Assembly (NCBI GenBank): GCA_902490005.1
Contig: CABUCM010000040.1
Span: forward strand, 1 to 24,868
DNA from: an uncultured Ruminiclostridium sp.
GTDB taxonomy: Bacteria > Bacillota > Clostridia > Oscillospirales > Acutalibacteraceae
Length of the DNA stretch: 24,868 bases
Reading direction: 5' to 3'
The notes beneath the pieces are model-generated. The model saw nothing but the letters and a program-made list of their open reading frames with translations. It did no database searches and was not told the origin of the DNA. A program made the translations under genes and the position numbers. Of this stretch, positions 1 to 7,309 are shown piece after piece. Each line of letters begins with the position of its first letter. The first letter of the stretch is position 1.

Positions 1-57
1 GCTGTAGCCAAAGGGCATCATCACCACCGAAAGAACGGCGGGAACACCCGTTTTGGC

Positions 58-1188
58 TTACTCGGTTTCCCGGTAGTTTCCCAGGAAGGAGAAACTGGGC
101 AGTTCATCGCTTAAAGCGCAGATTAAATCCAGCACCTTTTCATCCCTGGCGCTTCCGGTGAAGTCCAAATAGAAGAAATATTCGAAGTTCCGGTCCGGAA
201 TGGGACGGGACTCGATTTTAGTTAGATTCAGCCCCAGCATGGCGAACCGCCCCAGCACGCTGTAAAGGGAGCCGGTGGTGTGGTTCAGAGAAAAACAAAG
301 GCTGATTTTATCGGCGTCGTCCGGAATGGACAGGGCCTTGGAGATGACCACGAAGCGGGTTTGGTTGGTGGAGCTGTTCTGAATATTTTCATCTAAGATT
401 TTCAGTCCATATTCCTTGGCGGCCTCCAGGGAGCAGATGGCGGCAAAGGCCGGATTCTTCTTCTTTGCCACCATTTCAGCCGCGGCGGCGGTATTGGAGT
501 ATTTCTCCGGTTCCAGCCCCAGTTCCTTGATTTTCAGGGAGCATTGGGACAGAGCCTGGGGATGGGAATACACCTGCCTGACGGTGTCAAGCGAGGCGTT
601 TTCCGCGGCGCAGAGGGAATGCCGCACGGAAAGATGGGTGGCGCCGATGATGGAAAACCGGTAGCGGAGAAGCAGGTCATACACGTCGGTTACCGATCCG
701 GCGGAGGAATTTTCTACCGGGATTACGCCAAGATCCGCCTGGTCACGGTCGATTGCGGAGAACACATCCGCAAACACGGGGTAAAACACAGGACGGCTAT
801 GGGGGAAAAGCTGTGAAGCGGCCTGATGGGAAAAGCTGCCGGACACCCCGGGACAGGCTAAAATAAGATCTTTTCCAGAAGGCGGAGCGGCGCTGGCGGA
901 CTGAATCTGCCGGCGCAGTTCCCCACCGGAATTCAGAGCCCCGTGCTGAAGGGCCCGGCTGGCCTGCATAATAGAGGCGTATACCATGCGGGCGGCGTCG
1001 CCGTAATCCCCGGCTTCCCGGGCCACCCGGTCTAAAATCTCGTCCTCCCGCTGGGCGTTGAAAATGGGAAGCTGCTCCCGCTCCTTGATTTTAGCCACCT
1101 CCCGGGAGCAGTCCATCCGCTGGCAGAACAAGGGTACCAGTTGGCTGTCGATGGCGTCGATCCGCCGGCGCACCTCTTTTAATGTCAT
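58..1188 (-). CDS. pheA: Bifunctional chorismate mutase / prephenate dehydratase (P-protein)
   Basis: Converts chorismate to prephenate and then to phenylpyruvate, the committed route to Phe, in the cytosol. The 376-residue product has three parts. An AroQ-type helical chorismate mutase spans about 1-85. A prephenate dehydratase domain spans about 107-283, with VIPVENSSAGSV at 155-166, SHPQALSQC at 208-216 and the conserved TRFVVI at 277-282. A C-terminal ACT domain spans about 295-376, with the Phe-binding ESRP motif at 326-329, so feedback inhibition by Phe is expected from the family. Length is normal for a fused P-protein. The ATG overlaps the aroC stop as ATGA (1185-1188), indicating translational coupling, and this is the last gene of the aroF operon. 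No clear terminator follows before the window edge. Confidence 0.95.
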   Translation of the reverse strand: MTLKEVRRRIDAIDSQLVPLFCQRMDCSREVAKIKEREQLPIFNAQREDEILDRVAREAGDYGDAARMVYASIMQASRALQHGALNSGGELRRQIQSASAAPPSGKDLILACPGVSGSFSHQAASQLFPHSRPVFYPVFADVFSAIDRDQADLGVIPVENSSAGSVTDVYDLLLRYRFSIIGATHLSVRHSLCAAENASLDTVRQVYSHPQALSQCSLKIKELGLEPEKYSNTAAAAEMVAKKKNPAFAAICSLEAAKEYGLKILDENIQNSSTNQTRFVVISKALSIPDDADKISLCFSLNHTTGSLYSVLGRFAMLGLNLTKIESRPIPDRNFEYFFYLDFTGSARDEKVLDLICALSDELPSFSFLGNYRETE

Positions 1189-2276
1189 GATAATCCCCTT
1201 TCCAGCAGTAAATCTAAGATAGCCACAGCGGCGGCGGCCTCCACCACAGGCACCGCCCTGGGGACGATGCAGGGATCGTGGCGGCCCTTGACCACTAGTT
1301 TCGCGTTTTCCCGCTTATTAAGGTCGATGGTATCCTGTTCCCTGCCGATAGAGGCCGTAGGCTTGACCCCTACGCGGAACAGGATTGGCATACCGTTGGT
1401 AATGCCGCCTAAAACGCCGCCGCAGTGGTTGGTGCGGGTTTTCACCCGCTTGCTTTCGTCGTAATAAAAGCTGTCGTTGTTTTCGCTGCCCCGGCGGCCG
1501 CAGCAGGAGAACCCGTCGCCGAATTCCACGCCTTTTACCGCGGGGATACCGAATAAAATGGAGGAAAGCGCGTTCTCCACGCCGCCGAACATGGGAGAGC
1601 CCACACCGGCGGGCACGCCGGTGACGGCGCATTCCACTATGCCGCCCACGCTGTCGCAATCCAGCCGGGCCCGTTCGATCTCGGCACGCATGTCGTCTTC
1701 AGCCCTAGGCCGTATCACGGCAAAGGGGGAATGGCTCAGCCGGCCCATCAGCTCCTTGGGAATATCCAGGGTGGGGAAGGGCTCGTCCTCAACGGCGCCG
1801 ATAGCAGCGATGTGCGCGGCGGTCTCAATACCCTGCCGTGCCAGTACCTGGCGGCAGACGGCCCCGGCGAACACCAAAGGCGCCGTCAGCCGTCCGGAAA
1901 AGTGGCCGCCGCCGCGGATGTCGTTGGCCCCCTGGTAGCGGATATGCCCGGTGTAATCGGCGTGGCCCGGCCTGGGCAGGGCCGACAAATTGCCGTAATC
2001 CCCGGAACGGACGTTGCGGTTGCGGATCACCGCCGCCAAAGGGGCGCCGGTGAGGGTATCGTTCAGCAGGCCGGACAGAATTTCCGGCAGGTCGTCCTCC
2101 CTGCGGGGAGTAGAGGCCAGGTCCCTGCCCGGGGCCCGGCGGGCCATTTGGGTTAGGATCTCGTCTTTGTCAATGGAAACGCCGGCGGGCAGGCCGTCCA
2201 GCACCACGCCGATTCCAGCCCCGTGGCTTTCCCCGAAAATAGACAGCTTTAGTTGGGTTCCCCAGTTAGATGACAT
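1185..2276 (-). CDS. aroC: Chorismate synthase
   Basis: Converts 5-enolpyruvylshikimate-3-phosphate to chorismate, the last common step, using reduced FMN. The 363-residue protein shows the family signatures GESHG (15-19, His18), RPGHADYTG near 102-110 (His105) and RGGGHFSGR (121-129). It also has the late NHCGGVLGGITNG block and a C-terminal KGRHDPCIVPRAVPVVEA stretch. The ATG at 2276 follows AGGAGG by nine bases and lies 11 nt inside the end of aroA, so the two are probably coupled. The stop overlaps the pheA start (ATGA). No flavin reductase domain is fused, which is usual for bacteria. Confidence 0.97.
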   Translation of the reverse strand: MSSNWGTQLKLSIFGESHGAGIGVVLDGLPAGVSIDKDEILTQMARRAPGRDLASTPRREDDLPEILSGLLNDTLTGAPLAAVIRNRNVRSGDYGNLSALPRPGHADYTGHIRYQGANDIRGGGHFSGRLTAPLVFAGAVCRQVLARQGIETAAHIAAIGAVEDEPFPTLDIPKELMGRLSHSPFAVIRPRAEDDMRAEIERARLDCDSVGGIVECAVTGVPAGVGSPMFGGVENALSSILFGIPAVKGVEFGDGFSCCGRRGSENNDSFYYDESKRVKTRTNHCGGVLGGITNGMPILFRVGVKPTASIGREQDTIDLNKRENAKLVVKGRHDPCIVPRAVPVVEAAAAVAILDLLLERGLS

Positions 2277-3546
2277 CCGCTTTTCCTCCTAACGCGATAA
2301 AATCCTCAAAAAAGTCCGGGTAAGATTTGCCGACGCTTTGAGCGTCGGTAATGACGACGGGCTGATCGCACCCAAGGGAGGCGATCGCCATCGCCATAAC
2401 AATCCGGTGGTCGTTAAAGCCCTTCACCCGCCCGCCGGCAAGGCCGGGCTTTCCGGTAATCACCAGGCCGTCAGGCAGCTCGCGGATATCCCCGCCCAGG
2501 GCGGTAATGCCCTGGGCCACGGTTTTCAGCCGGTCACTTTCCTTCATCCGCAGCCTGGCCGCGCCGGTGATGGAGGTGACGCCGGGGCAAAAGGCGGCGG
2601 TGGCCGCCAGGACCGGCACCAGATCCGGAATTTGGGAGGCGTCGATAGAGGAAACCGGCTGTAAAACGCCGGGAGCGGCCCGAAGGCCCTCCGGCTCCCA
2701 GCAGAGCCTGGCGCCGAACTGCTGGATTAGGGAAAACGCCTGCCGGTCCCCTTGGGTGGAGTGCTTTTGCAGGCCCTTGATGAGGATAGAGGTATCCTTA
2801 TTTTGGGAAAGCGCCCCGGCGGCCAGGAAAAACGCCCCCTGGGACCAATCTCCCTCGATGGCCAAATCCCGGGGGATGTAGCTTTGGTTTCCAGGCACCA
2901 GCCAGCCGTTTTCCATGGGAGTAACGGAAACGCCGAAACGGCTCATCATTTCGATGGTCATGTCCACGTACCCGGCGGACTCCAGCGGGGAGGTCAAAAG
3001 GATTTGGCTGTCTCCCCCAAGCACCGGCAGGGCCAGCAGCAGGCCGGTGATAAACTGGGAACTGATATTGCCCGGCAGAGAGAAAACGCCCGGCCGCAGC
3101 GTTCCGCTGATTTTCAGGGGAAGCCCGCCCTCAGTCTGGCAGGAGACCCCAGCGTTGGGCAGGCAGTCCAGATAAACCCCGATAGGGCGCTGGGGCAGCC
3201 GGCCCTTGCCGGTAAACTCGGCGCAAACCCCTCCAGCGGCGGCGATAGGGATCAAAAACCGCAGGGTGGAACCAGATTCGCCGCAGTCTAATACCGCCTG
3301 CTCTGGCGAAAATAAGCCCCTGGAATCCACAATCAAAGTATTTCCCGCGAGACGGGTCTTTACCCCCAGGGCCTCTACCGCCCGGCAGGTGGCCTGCATA
3401 TCCTGGGAAACACCAAAGTTAGAAAGATGGGAAACCCCCTTTGCCAAAGAAGCGCAGAGAACCGCCCGGTGGGCGGCGCTTTTTGAGGGGGGAAGGGTAA
3501 CGGTCCCGGCGAGGCTTTTTCCAGGGACGGAAACTTCACGGATCAA
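2266..3546 (-). CDS. aroA: 3-phosphoshikimate 1-carboxyvinyltransferase (EPSP synthase)
   Basis: Joins shikimate-3-phosphate and phosphoenolpyruvate to give EPSP. Recognised by LPPSKSAAHRA (18-28) near the N terminus, the CGESGSTLRF segment, GRLPQRPIG, RMKESDRLK and DHRIVMAMAIAS near the C terminus. It is about 426 residues, normal for the family. I place the start at TTG 3546: AGGGGAGG precedes it by seven bases, it overlaps the aroB stop as TTGA, and family homology begins right there (MIREVSVPGK). The reading frame stays open further upstream to 3609, but that stretch is the antisense-frame equivalent of the aroB tail and has no family similarity. The 3' end overlaps aroC by 11 nt. Confidence 0.94.
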   Translation of the reverse strand: MIREVSVPGKSLAGTVTLPPSKSAAHRAVLCASLAKGVSHLSNFGVSQDMQATCRAVEALGVKTRLAGNTLIVDSRGLFSPEQAVLDCGESGSTLRFLIPIAAAGGVCAEFTGKGRLPQRPIGVYLDCLPNAGVSCQTEGGLPLKISGTLRPGVFSLPGNISSQFITGLLLALPVLGGDSQILLTSPLESAGYVDMTIEMMSRFGVSVTPMENGWLVPGNQSYIPRDLAIEGDWSQGAFFLAAGALSQNKDTSILIKGLQKHSTQGDRQAFSLIQQFGARLCWEPEGLRAAPGVLQPVSSIDASQIPDLVPVLAATAAFCPGVTSITGAARLRMKESDRLKTVAQGITALGGDIRELPDGLVITGKPGLAGGRVKGFNDHRIVMAMAIASLGCDQPVVITDAQSVGKSYPDFFEDFIALGGKADVI

Positions 3547-4613
3547 ATAGAGAGCCTCCCCTCTAAAAAGGGCAGTAAGTCCCGCTGGCCAATGGGAACC
3601 ACGGCGCATTGGCCGATACTTTTCAGCAAGATTAGGTTCAAGCTGCCGTTTAAGGATTTTTTATCGTTGACAGCGCCCTGGGCGGCGGCCTGGTCGGAAA
3701 CGCTGTCGGAAACCGGCAGGCCGTAGGACCGCAGGACAGAACAGAGCTCATCGGCGGTTCCCTTTTGGGTAAAGCCCGCGGCCTCCGAAGCCTGGGTGAT
3801 CCGCACCATGCCGACGCCTACCGCCTCCCCGTGGGAAAGGCCCTGGAAATGGTGGGCTTTTTCCAGGGAGTGGCCCAGGGTGTGGCCGAAGTTTAAAATC
3901 ATCCGTTCGCCCTTGTCCCGCTCGTCGTTTTCCACTACCTGGCGCTTAATGTCCACGCACTGGAAAATGATGTCCTCAATCCGCTCCCGGGCGTTTCCGC
4001 CCTTCAGGCTGTCGAACAGGGCCCGGCTGCGGATGCAGCCGTATTTGATTACCTCGCCCATGCCGTCGGCAAAATAGCGGGCGGGCAGGGTGTCCAGCGT
4101 GTCCGGGTCGATAAGCACCAGGCTGGGCTGCCAAAAAGCGCCCGCCAGGTTTTTGCCCTGGGGCAGGTCCACCCCGGTTTTTCCACCCACGGAGGAATCC
4201 ACCTGGGCCAGCAGGGAGGTGGGAATCTGGACAAAGGGGACGCCCCGCAGATAGGAGGCGGCGGCAAAGCCCGCCATGTCCCCGGTGACGCCGCCGCCGA
4301 AGGCCACGACAAAATCGGTACGGGTCAGGCCGAACTGGGCGAAGGCTTCCAGCATAGCGCCGACAGAGGAAAGGTTTTTGCTTTCCTCCCCGGCGGGGAA
4401 GACGTGAGCCATCACGTCGCCATAGCCCGCCGCTTTCAGCGAAGCGGCTACCCCCCGCGCCTGGCCCTCCAGGTTGGAATCGGTGACCACCGCCGCTTTT
4501 TTTGCCTTTCGCAGCGCGGGAACCTGACGGATTTCAGCGCCGGCCCTTTGGGCCAGGCCCCGTTCTATTTTAATTTCATATGGGTTTCCTGTTTTCACCA
4601 GTAAAATTTTCAT
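3543..4613 (-). CDS. aroB: 3-dehydroquinate synthase
   Basis: Cyclises DAHP to 3-dehydroquinate with NAD+ and a divalent metal, the second shikimate step. The 356-residue product carries the NAD-binding GGGVTGDMAGFAAA block, QVDSSVGGKTGVDLPQGKN, and the metal-binding histidines in NFGHTLGHSLE and LSHGEAVGVGM. The start is ATG 4613, overlapping the tyrA stop as ATGA. Although the frame is open upstream to 4775, the extra residues are low-complexity Arg/Gly/Pro and belong to the tyrA coding region. It is followed by aroA with a TTGA overlap, so it sits mid-operon with no internal promoter evident. Confidence 0.96.
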   Translation of the reverse strand: MKILLVKTGNPYEIKIERGLAQRAGAEIRQVPALRKAKKAAVVTDSNLEGQARGVAASLKAAGYGDVMAHVFPAGEESKNLSSVGAMLEAFAQFGLTRTDFVVAFGGGVTGDMAGFAAASYLRGVPFVQIPTSLLAQVDSSVGGKTGVDLPQGKNLAGAFWQPSLVLIDPDTLDTLPARYFADGMGEVIKYGCIRSRALFDSLKGGNARERIEDIIFQCVDIKRQVVENDERDKGERMILNFGHTLGHSLEKAHHFQGLSHGEAVGVGMVRITQASEAAGFTQKGTADELCSVLRSYGLPVSDSVSDQAAAQGAVNDKKSLNGSLNLILLKSIGQCAVVPIGQRDLLPFLEGRLSI

Positions 4614-5440
4614 TCGCCCAGCGCCTCCTTGATTTCCCGGCCCTTTCGCAGCAGGGCCATCAGTTTTTCCTGACCGCCGCCGCTGATCTGGTCCCGGATG
4701 GCGGTGATGTTTTCTATCAGCGTGTCCAGCTCCGCGGTAAGCGGCTCCCGGTTCTCCAGGAACAACTCGCTCCAAAGCACCTCGTTGATCCTGGCCACCC
4801 GGGACACATCCCGATAACTGCCGGCGGAATAGCCCTTATGCCTGGGGCACTGAGGGCTCATGACATAGGCGCAGGCCAGCACATGGGGAAGCTGGGAGGT
4901 AAAGGCGATCATGCGGTCGTGCTCTTCCGGAGTGGTTTCCGGGGTCATGGCGAAGCCGATTTCCAGCGCCAGCTTTTTTAAGGTGTCCACCGCCATTTTG
5001 GGAGCGCCGCAGGGCACCAGGATGTAGCTGGCGCCGTTGAACAAGGAGGCCTCGGAAACCTCAAAGCCGCTGCGCTCTTTTCCCGCCATAGGGTGGCTGC
5101 CGACGAAAATAAAACCGTATTCCTCCGCCAGGGCCTTCAGCTGGGAGCAGATGGCGGTTTTGATGCCGGCGGCGTCGGTAACGATACAGCCGGGCCGGAT
5201 GGATTCGTGATGTTCCTTGACAAACGCCACCGCCGCCTGTGGATACAGGCAAAGATAGATCACATCCGCGGTTTTCAACAATTCGGGGGTGCAGATTTCG
5301 TGAATGGCCCCTGTCTCCAGGGCCTTTTGGGCCACGGAGGCGGTGCGGTTATAGCCCATGACATAGTGGCCGGTGTATTCCCGAAACGCCTTGCACAGGG
5401 AGCCGCCGATAATTCCCAGCCCAACGACAGCGATCCGCAT
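4610..5440 (-). CDS. tyrA: Prephenate dehydrogenase
   Basis: Oxidatively decarboxylates prephenate to 4-hydroxyphenylpyruvate using NAD(P)+, the Tyr branch. The N-terminal Rossmann fold begins with VVGLGIIGGSL (GxGxxG). Family motifs GSHPMAGKERSGF, TSQLPHVLACAYV and GSYRDVSRVARINEVLW follow in order, containing the expected catalytic His and Arg positions. At 276 residues it is the short monofunctional form, with no fused chorismate mutase and no ACT domain, so Tyr feedback through an ACT domain is not expected. It starts 1 nt after the aroF stop and overlaps aroB by ATGA. Confidence 0.95.
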   Translation of the reverse strand: MRIAVVGLGIIGGSLCKAFREYTGHYVMGYNRTASVAQKALETGAIHEICTPELLKTADVIYLCLYPQAAVAFVKEHHESIRPGCIVTDAAGIKTAICSQLKALAEEYGFIFVGSHPMAGKERSGFEVSEASLFNGASYILVPCGAPKMAVDTLKKLALEIGFAMTPETTPEEHDRMIAFTSQLPHVLACAYVMSPQCPRHKGYSAGSYRDVSRVARINEVLWSELFLENREPLTAELDTLIENITAIRDQISGGGQEKLMALLRKGREIKEALGE

Positions 5441-5441
5441 C

Positions 5442-6461
5442 TCAGCCCACCTTGCGGCCGAAGGCCTTGGCGGCGGCGTTGATATGCTTGGCCACCTGGT
5501 CGAACTGATCCGGGGTCAGGGACTGGGCGCCGTCGGAAAGGGCGTGGCGGGGGTCGTTATGCACCTCGATAATCAAGCCGTCGGCGCCGGCGGCTACCGC
5601 GGCCAGTGCCAGAGGCTCCACCAGCCAGCTGATGCCGGAGGCGTGGCTGGGATCGACGATTACCGGCAGGTGGGAAAGCTTTTTGAGAATGGGCACCGCG
5701 GAAATATCCAGGGTGTTCCTGGTGTAGGTTTCGTAGGTGCGGATGCCGCGCTCGCAAAGGATCACCTTTTCGTTGCCGCCAGCCATAATATACTCGGCGC
5801 TCATCAAAAGCTCCTCAATGGTGGAGGACAGGCCCCTCTTCAGCAGAATCGGTTTATCCAGCTTGCCAAGCTCCTTTAACAGCTCGAAGTTCTGCATGTT
5901 CCGGGCGCCAACCTGGATCACATCCACGTCCTCAAACAGGGGTATGTGGCTGACCCGCATGATTTCAGTGACGATAGGCAGGCCGGTGACTTTTCTGGCC
6001 TCCCGCAGAAGCTCCAGGCCCTCGGCCTTTAGCCCCTGGAACGCGTAGGGGCTGGTTCTGGGCTTGAAAGCGCCGCCCCGGAGGAACTGGGCGCCGGAGG
6101 CCTTCACGCTTTTGGCGATCTCCACAATCTGAGCCTCCGATTCCACGGAGCAGGGGCCGGCGATCAGGCTTAAGCCGCCGTCTCCGATTTTCTGGCCGCC
6201 AGGCAGGGTGACCACCGTGTCGTCCGGATGGAATTTCCGGTTGGCCTTTTTGTAAGGCTCCTGGACCCGCTTGACGCTTTCCACAATGTCCTGGGCGGCA
6301 ATGTAGTCGATATCGATGACAGAGGTGTCGCCGATCAGGCCTAACACGGTGGACTGGGTGCCAACCCACTCGTTTACCTTTACGTCGTAATTCTTTTGCA
6401 GGGAATCTACGAACTCGTCTACCACCTTTTTGCTGCTTTGGGGCTTTAGTACGATAATCAT
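5442..6461 (-). CDS. aroF: 3-deoxy-7-phosphoheptulonate (DAHP) synthase, type I-beta with N-terminal regulatory domain
   Basis: Condenses phosphoenolpyruvate and erythrose-4-phosphate to DAHP, the entry to the shikimate pathway. The 339-residue protein has an N-terminal ferredoxin-like/ACT-like domain (about 1-75), as in Thermotoga-type enzymes. A TIM-barrel catalytic domain follows with AGPCSVESE (101-109), GAFKPRTSPYAFQG, ILLKRG, the metal-binding VDPSHASG and IIEVHNDP. The ATG at 6461 follows AGGAGG by eight bases. It is the first structural gene after the promoter/attenuator at 6521-6781, so its expression is probably set by aromatic amino acid supply. The N-terminal domain is the likely allosteric site, by family knowledge. 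Confidence 0.96.
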   Translation of the reverse strand: MIIVLKPQSSKKVVDEFVDSLQKNYDVKVNEWVGTQSTVLGLIGDTSVIDIDYIAAQDIVESVKRVQEPYKKANRKFHPDDTVVTLPGGQKIGDGGLSLIAGPCSVESEAQIVEIAKSVKASGAQFLRGGAFKPRTSPYAFQGLKAEGLELLREARKVTGLPIVTEIMRVSHIPLFEDVDVIQVGARNMQNFELLKELGKLDKPILLKRGLSSTIEELLMSAEYIMAGGNEKVILCERGIRTYETYTRNTLDISAVPILKKLSHLPVIVDPSHASGISWLVEPLALAAVAAGADGLIIEVHNDPRHALSDGAQSLTPDQFDQVAKHINAAAKAFGRKVG

Positions 6462-6520
6462 GCTGGTGTCCTCCTAGAAAATAATTTACTTTAAAATGGA
6501 ATCAAAATTTCATTTGGGCA

Positions 6521-6551
6521 ATAAAAAAGCGGAACTCTCTGCGAGTTCCGC
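6521..6551 (-). terminator. Intrinsic terminator in the aroF leader (attenuator terminator)
   Basis: Reading the minus strand, a perfect 9-bp stem (GCGGAACTC / GAGTTCCGC, loop GCAGA) at 6551-6529 is followed directly by TTTTTTAT. It lies 49 nt after the leader-ORF stop and about 60 nt before the aroF start, with no gene end in between. It must therefore act on transcripts heading into aroF, as attenuators do. The loop sequence TCGCAG can pair with CTGCGA at 6622-6617 inside the leader ORF, a possible antiterminator. Confidence 0.85.
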
Positions 6552-6600
6552 GAAGCATCCGCCATCATTATTTTACTAAGCATAGAAAAATAGAAGGCAA

Positions 6601-6717
6601 TTATGTCCGAAAAAAGTCGCAGTTTCTGATTCGATTGCACGCAGAAAAATCCCAAGCCATAAAATAGCCGGGATAAATAAAGCTTGTAAATCGCTTTGTT
6701 TCTGTGGCGGAAATCAT
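6601..6717 (-). CDS. Aromatic-rich leader peptide of the aroF operon
   Basis: A 38-codon ORF, ATG at 6717 to TAA at 6601, preceded by AAAGGA eight bases upstream. Nine of 38 codons are aromatic: Phe10, Phe13, Tyr15, Tyr18, Phe19, Trp22, Phe24, Phe35 and Phe36. It lies downstream of a good promoter and upstream of an intrinsic terminator and the DAHP synthase gene, which is the layout of leader peptides in transcription attenuation (as for trp, pheA and his operons). Inferred role: ribosome stalling at Phe/Tyr/Trp codons when charged tRNA is scarce prevents terminator formation. It is short, so chance must be considered, but start signal, composition and position agree. Confidence 0.72.
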   Translation of the reverse strand: MISATETKRFTSFIYPGYFMAWDFSACNRIRNCDFFRT

Positions 6718-6751
6718 AACCAGCGTCCTTTCGAAAATTGATTCTGGTAAC

Positions 6752-6781
6752 ATAGTAATACAGTTGTCAGCCTTTTGTCAA
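6752..6781 (-). promoter_or_regulatory. Sigma-A type promoter of the aroF operon leader
   Basis: On the minus strand TTGACA (6781-6776), an 18-bp spacer and TACTAT (6757-6752). Predicted start of transcription is near 6745, about 28 nt before the leader-peptide ATG. The -35 box overlaps the last codons of aroK, so aroF-pheA can be transcribed apart from aroE-aroK, although no terminator separates aroK from this promoter. Confidence 0.7.
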
Positions 6782-7309
6782 GCTTTTTTCCTGAAGAGCC
6801 GCTAAAACCTGCCGGCAGACCGCGTTGGCAGAGCCCCTGGTGACGATCGCCACGTCGGCGGCCTGGCGGTATAGGGGAAGCCGCCTGCGGTGAAGCTCCT
6901 GGATAAAACGCTGCCGGTCCGGCCGCTGAAGCAGAGGCCGGTTTTTGTCGTTTTTCAGCCGCAGCTGCAGCACCCGCAAGGGGGTATCCAGCAGTATGAT
7001 GACGCCGCCCTTTTTCAAGGCCTCCACATTCCGGGGAAAGGTCAAGGCGCCGCCTCCGGCGGCCACCACACAGCCTCCCCGCTGGGAAAGCTCCACGGCC
7101 GCCCGGTGCTCCAGGTCCCGAAAATAGCCTTCCCCGTGCTGCTCGAAAATCTGGGGAATCTTCATACCCGCGTTTTGCTCAATATAATCATCCATATCCA
7201 CGAAATCCAGGTTCATCAGCTTAGAAAGCTTTTTGCCAACGGTGGATTTTCCACAGCCCATAAAGCCGCAGAGGATAATATTCTCCTTGGTTTGCGCCAT
7301 TGGTTTCAT
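6767..7309 (-). CDS. aroK: Shikimate kinase
   Basis: Phosphorylates shikimate at the 3-hydroxyl with ATP. Near the N terminus is the Walker A loop CGFMGCGKST. It is followed by DMDDYIE (shikimate/Mg2+ contact), FRDLEHR, the glycine-rich AAGGGAL of the shikimate-binding site, and LLQRPDRQRF in the lid region. About 180 residues, normal for AroK. I place the start at ATG 7309, which overlaps the aroE stop as TGATG. ATG 7300 with GGAG eleven bases upstream is an equally reasonable choice. The frame is open further upstream to 7354, but that part lies within aroE and is not family-like. The aroF promoter overlaps its 3' end. Confidence 0.94.
   Translation of the reverse strand: MKPMAQTKENIILCGFMGCGKSTVGKKLSKLMNLDFVDMDDYIEQNAGMKIPQIFEQHGEGYFRDLEHRAAVELSQRGGCVVAAGGGALTFPRNVEALKKGGVIILLDTPLRVLQLRLKNDKNRPLLQRPDRQRFIQELHRRRLPLYRQAADVAIVTRGSANAVCRQVLAALQEKSLTKG

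Noticed and set aside
4614..4775. 54-residue N-terminal extension of aroB
   Set aside because: Arg/Gly/Pro-rich, lies inside tyrA, and the ATGA overlap at 4610-4613 gives a canonical start.
6521..6745. T-box riboswitch as the explanation of the aroF leader
   Set aside because: The leader has suitable length and a terminator, but I find no UGGNACC T-box bulge before the terminator (the nearest is TGGCGGATGC) and no clear stem I specifier loop. The aromatic ORF with its own ribosome binding site explains the region better.
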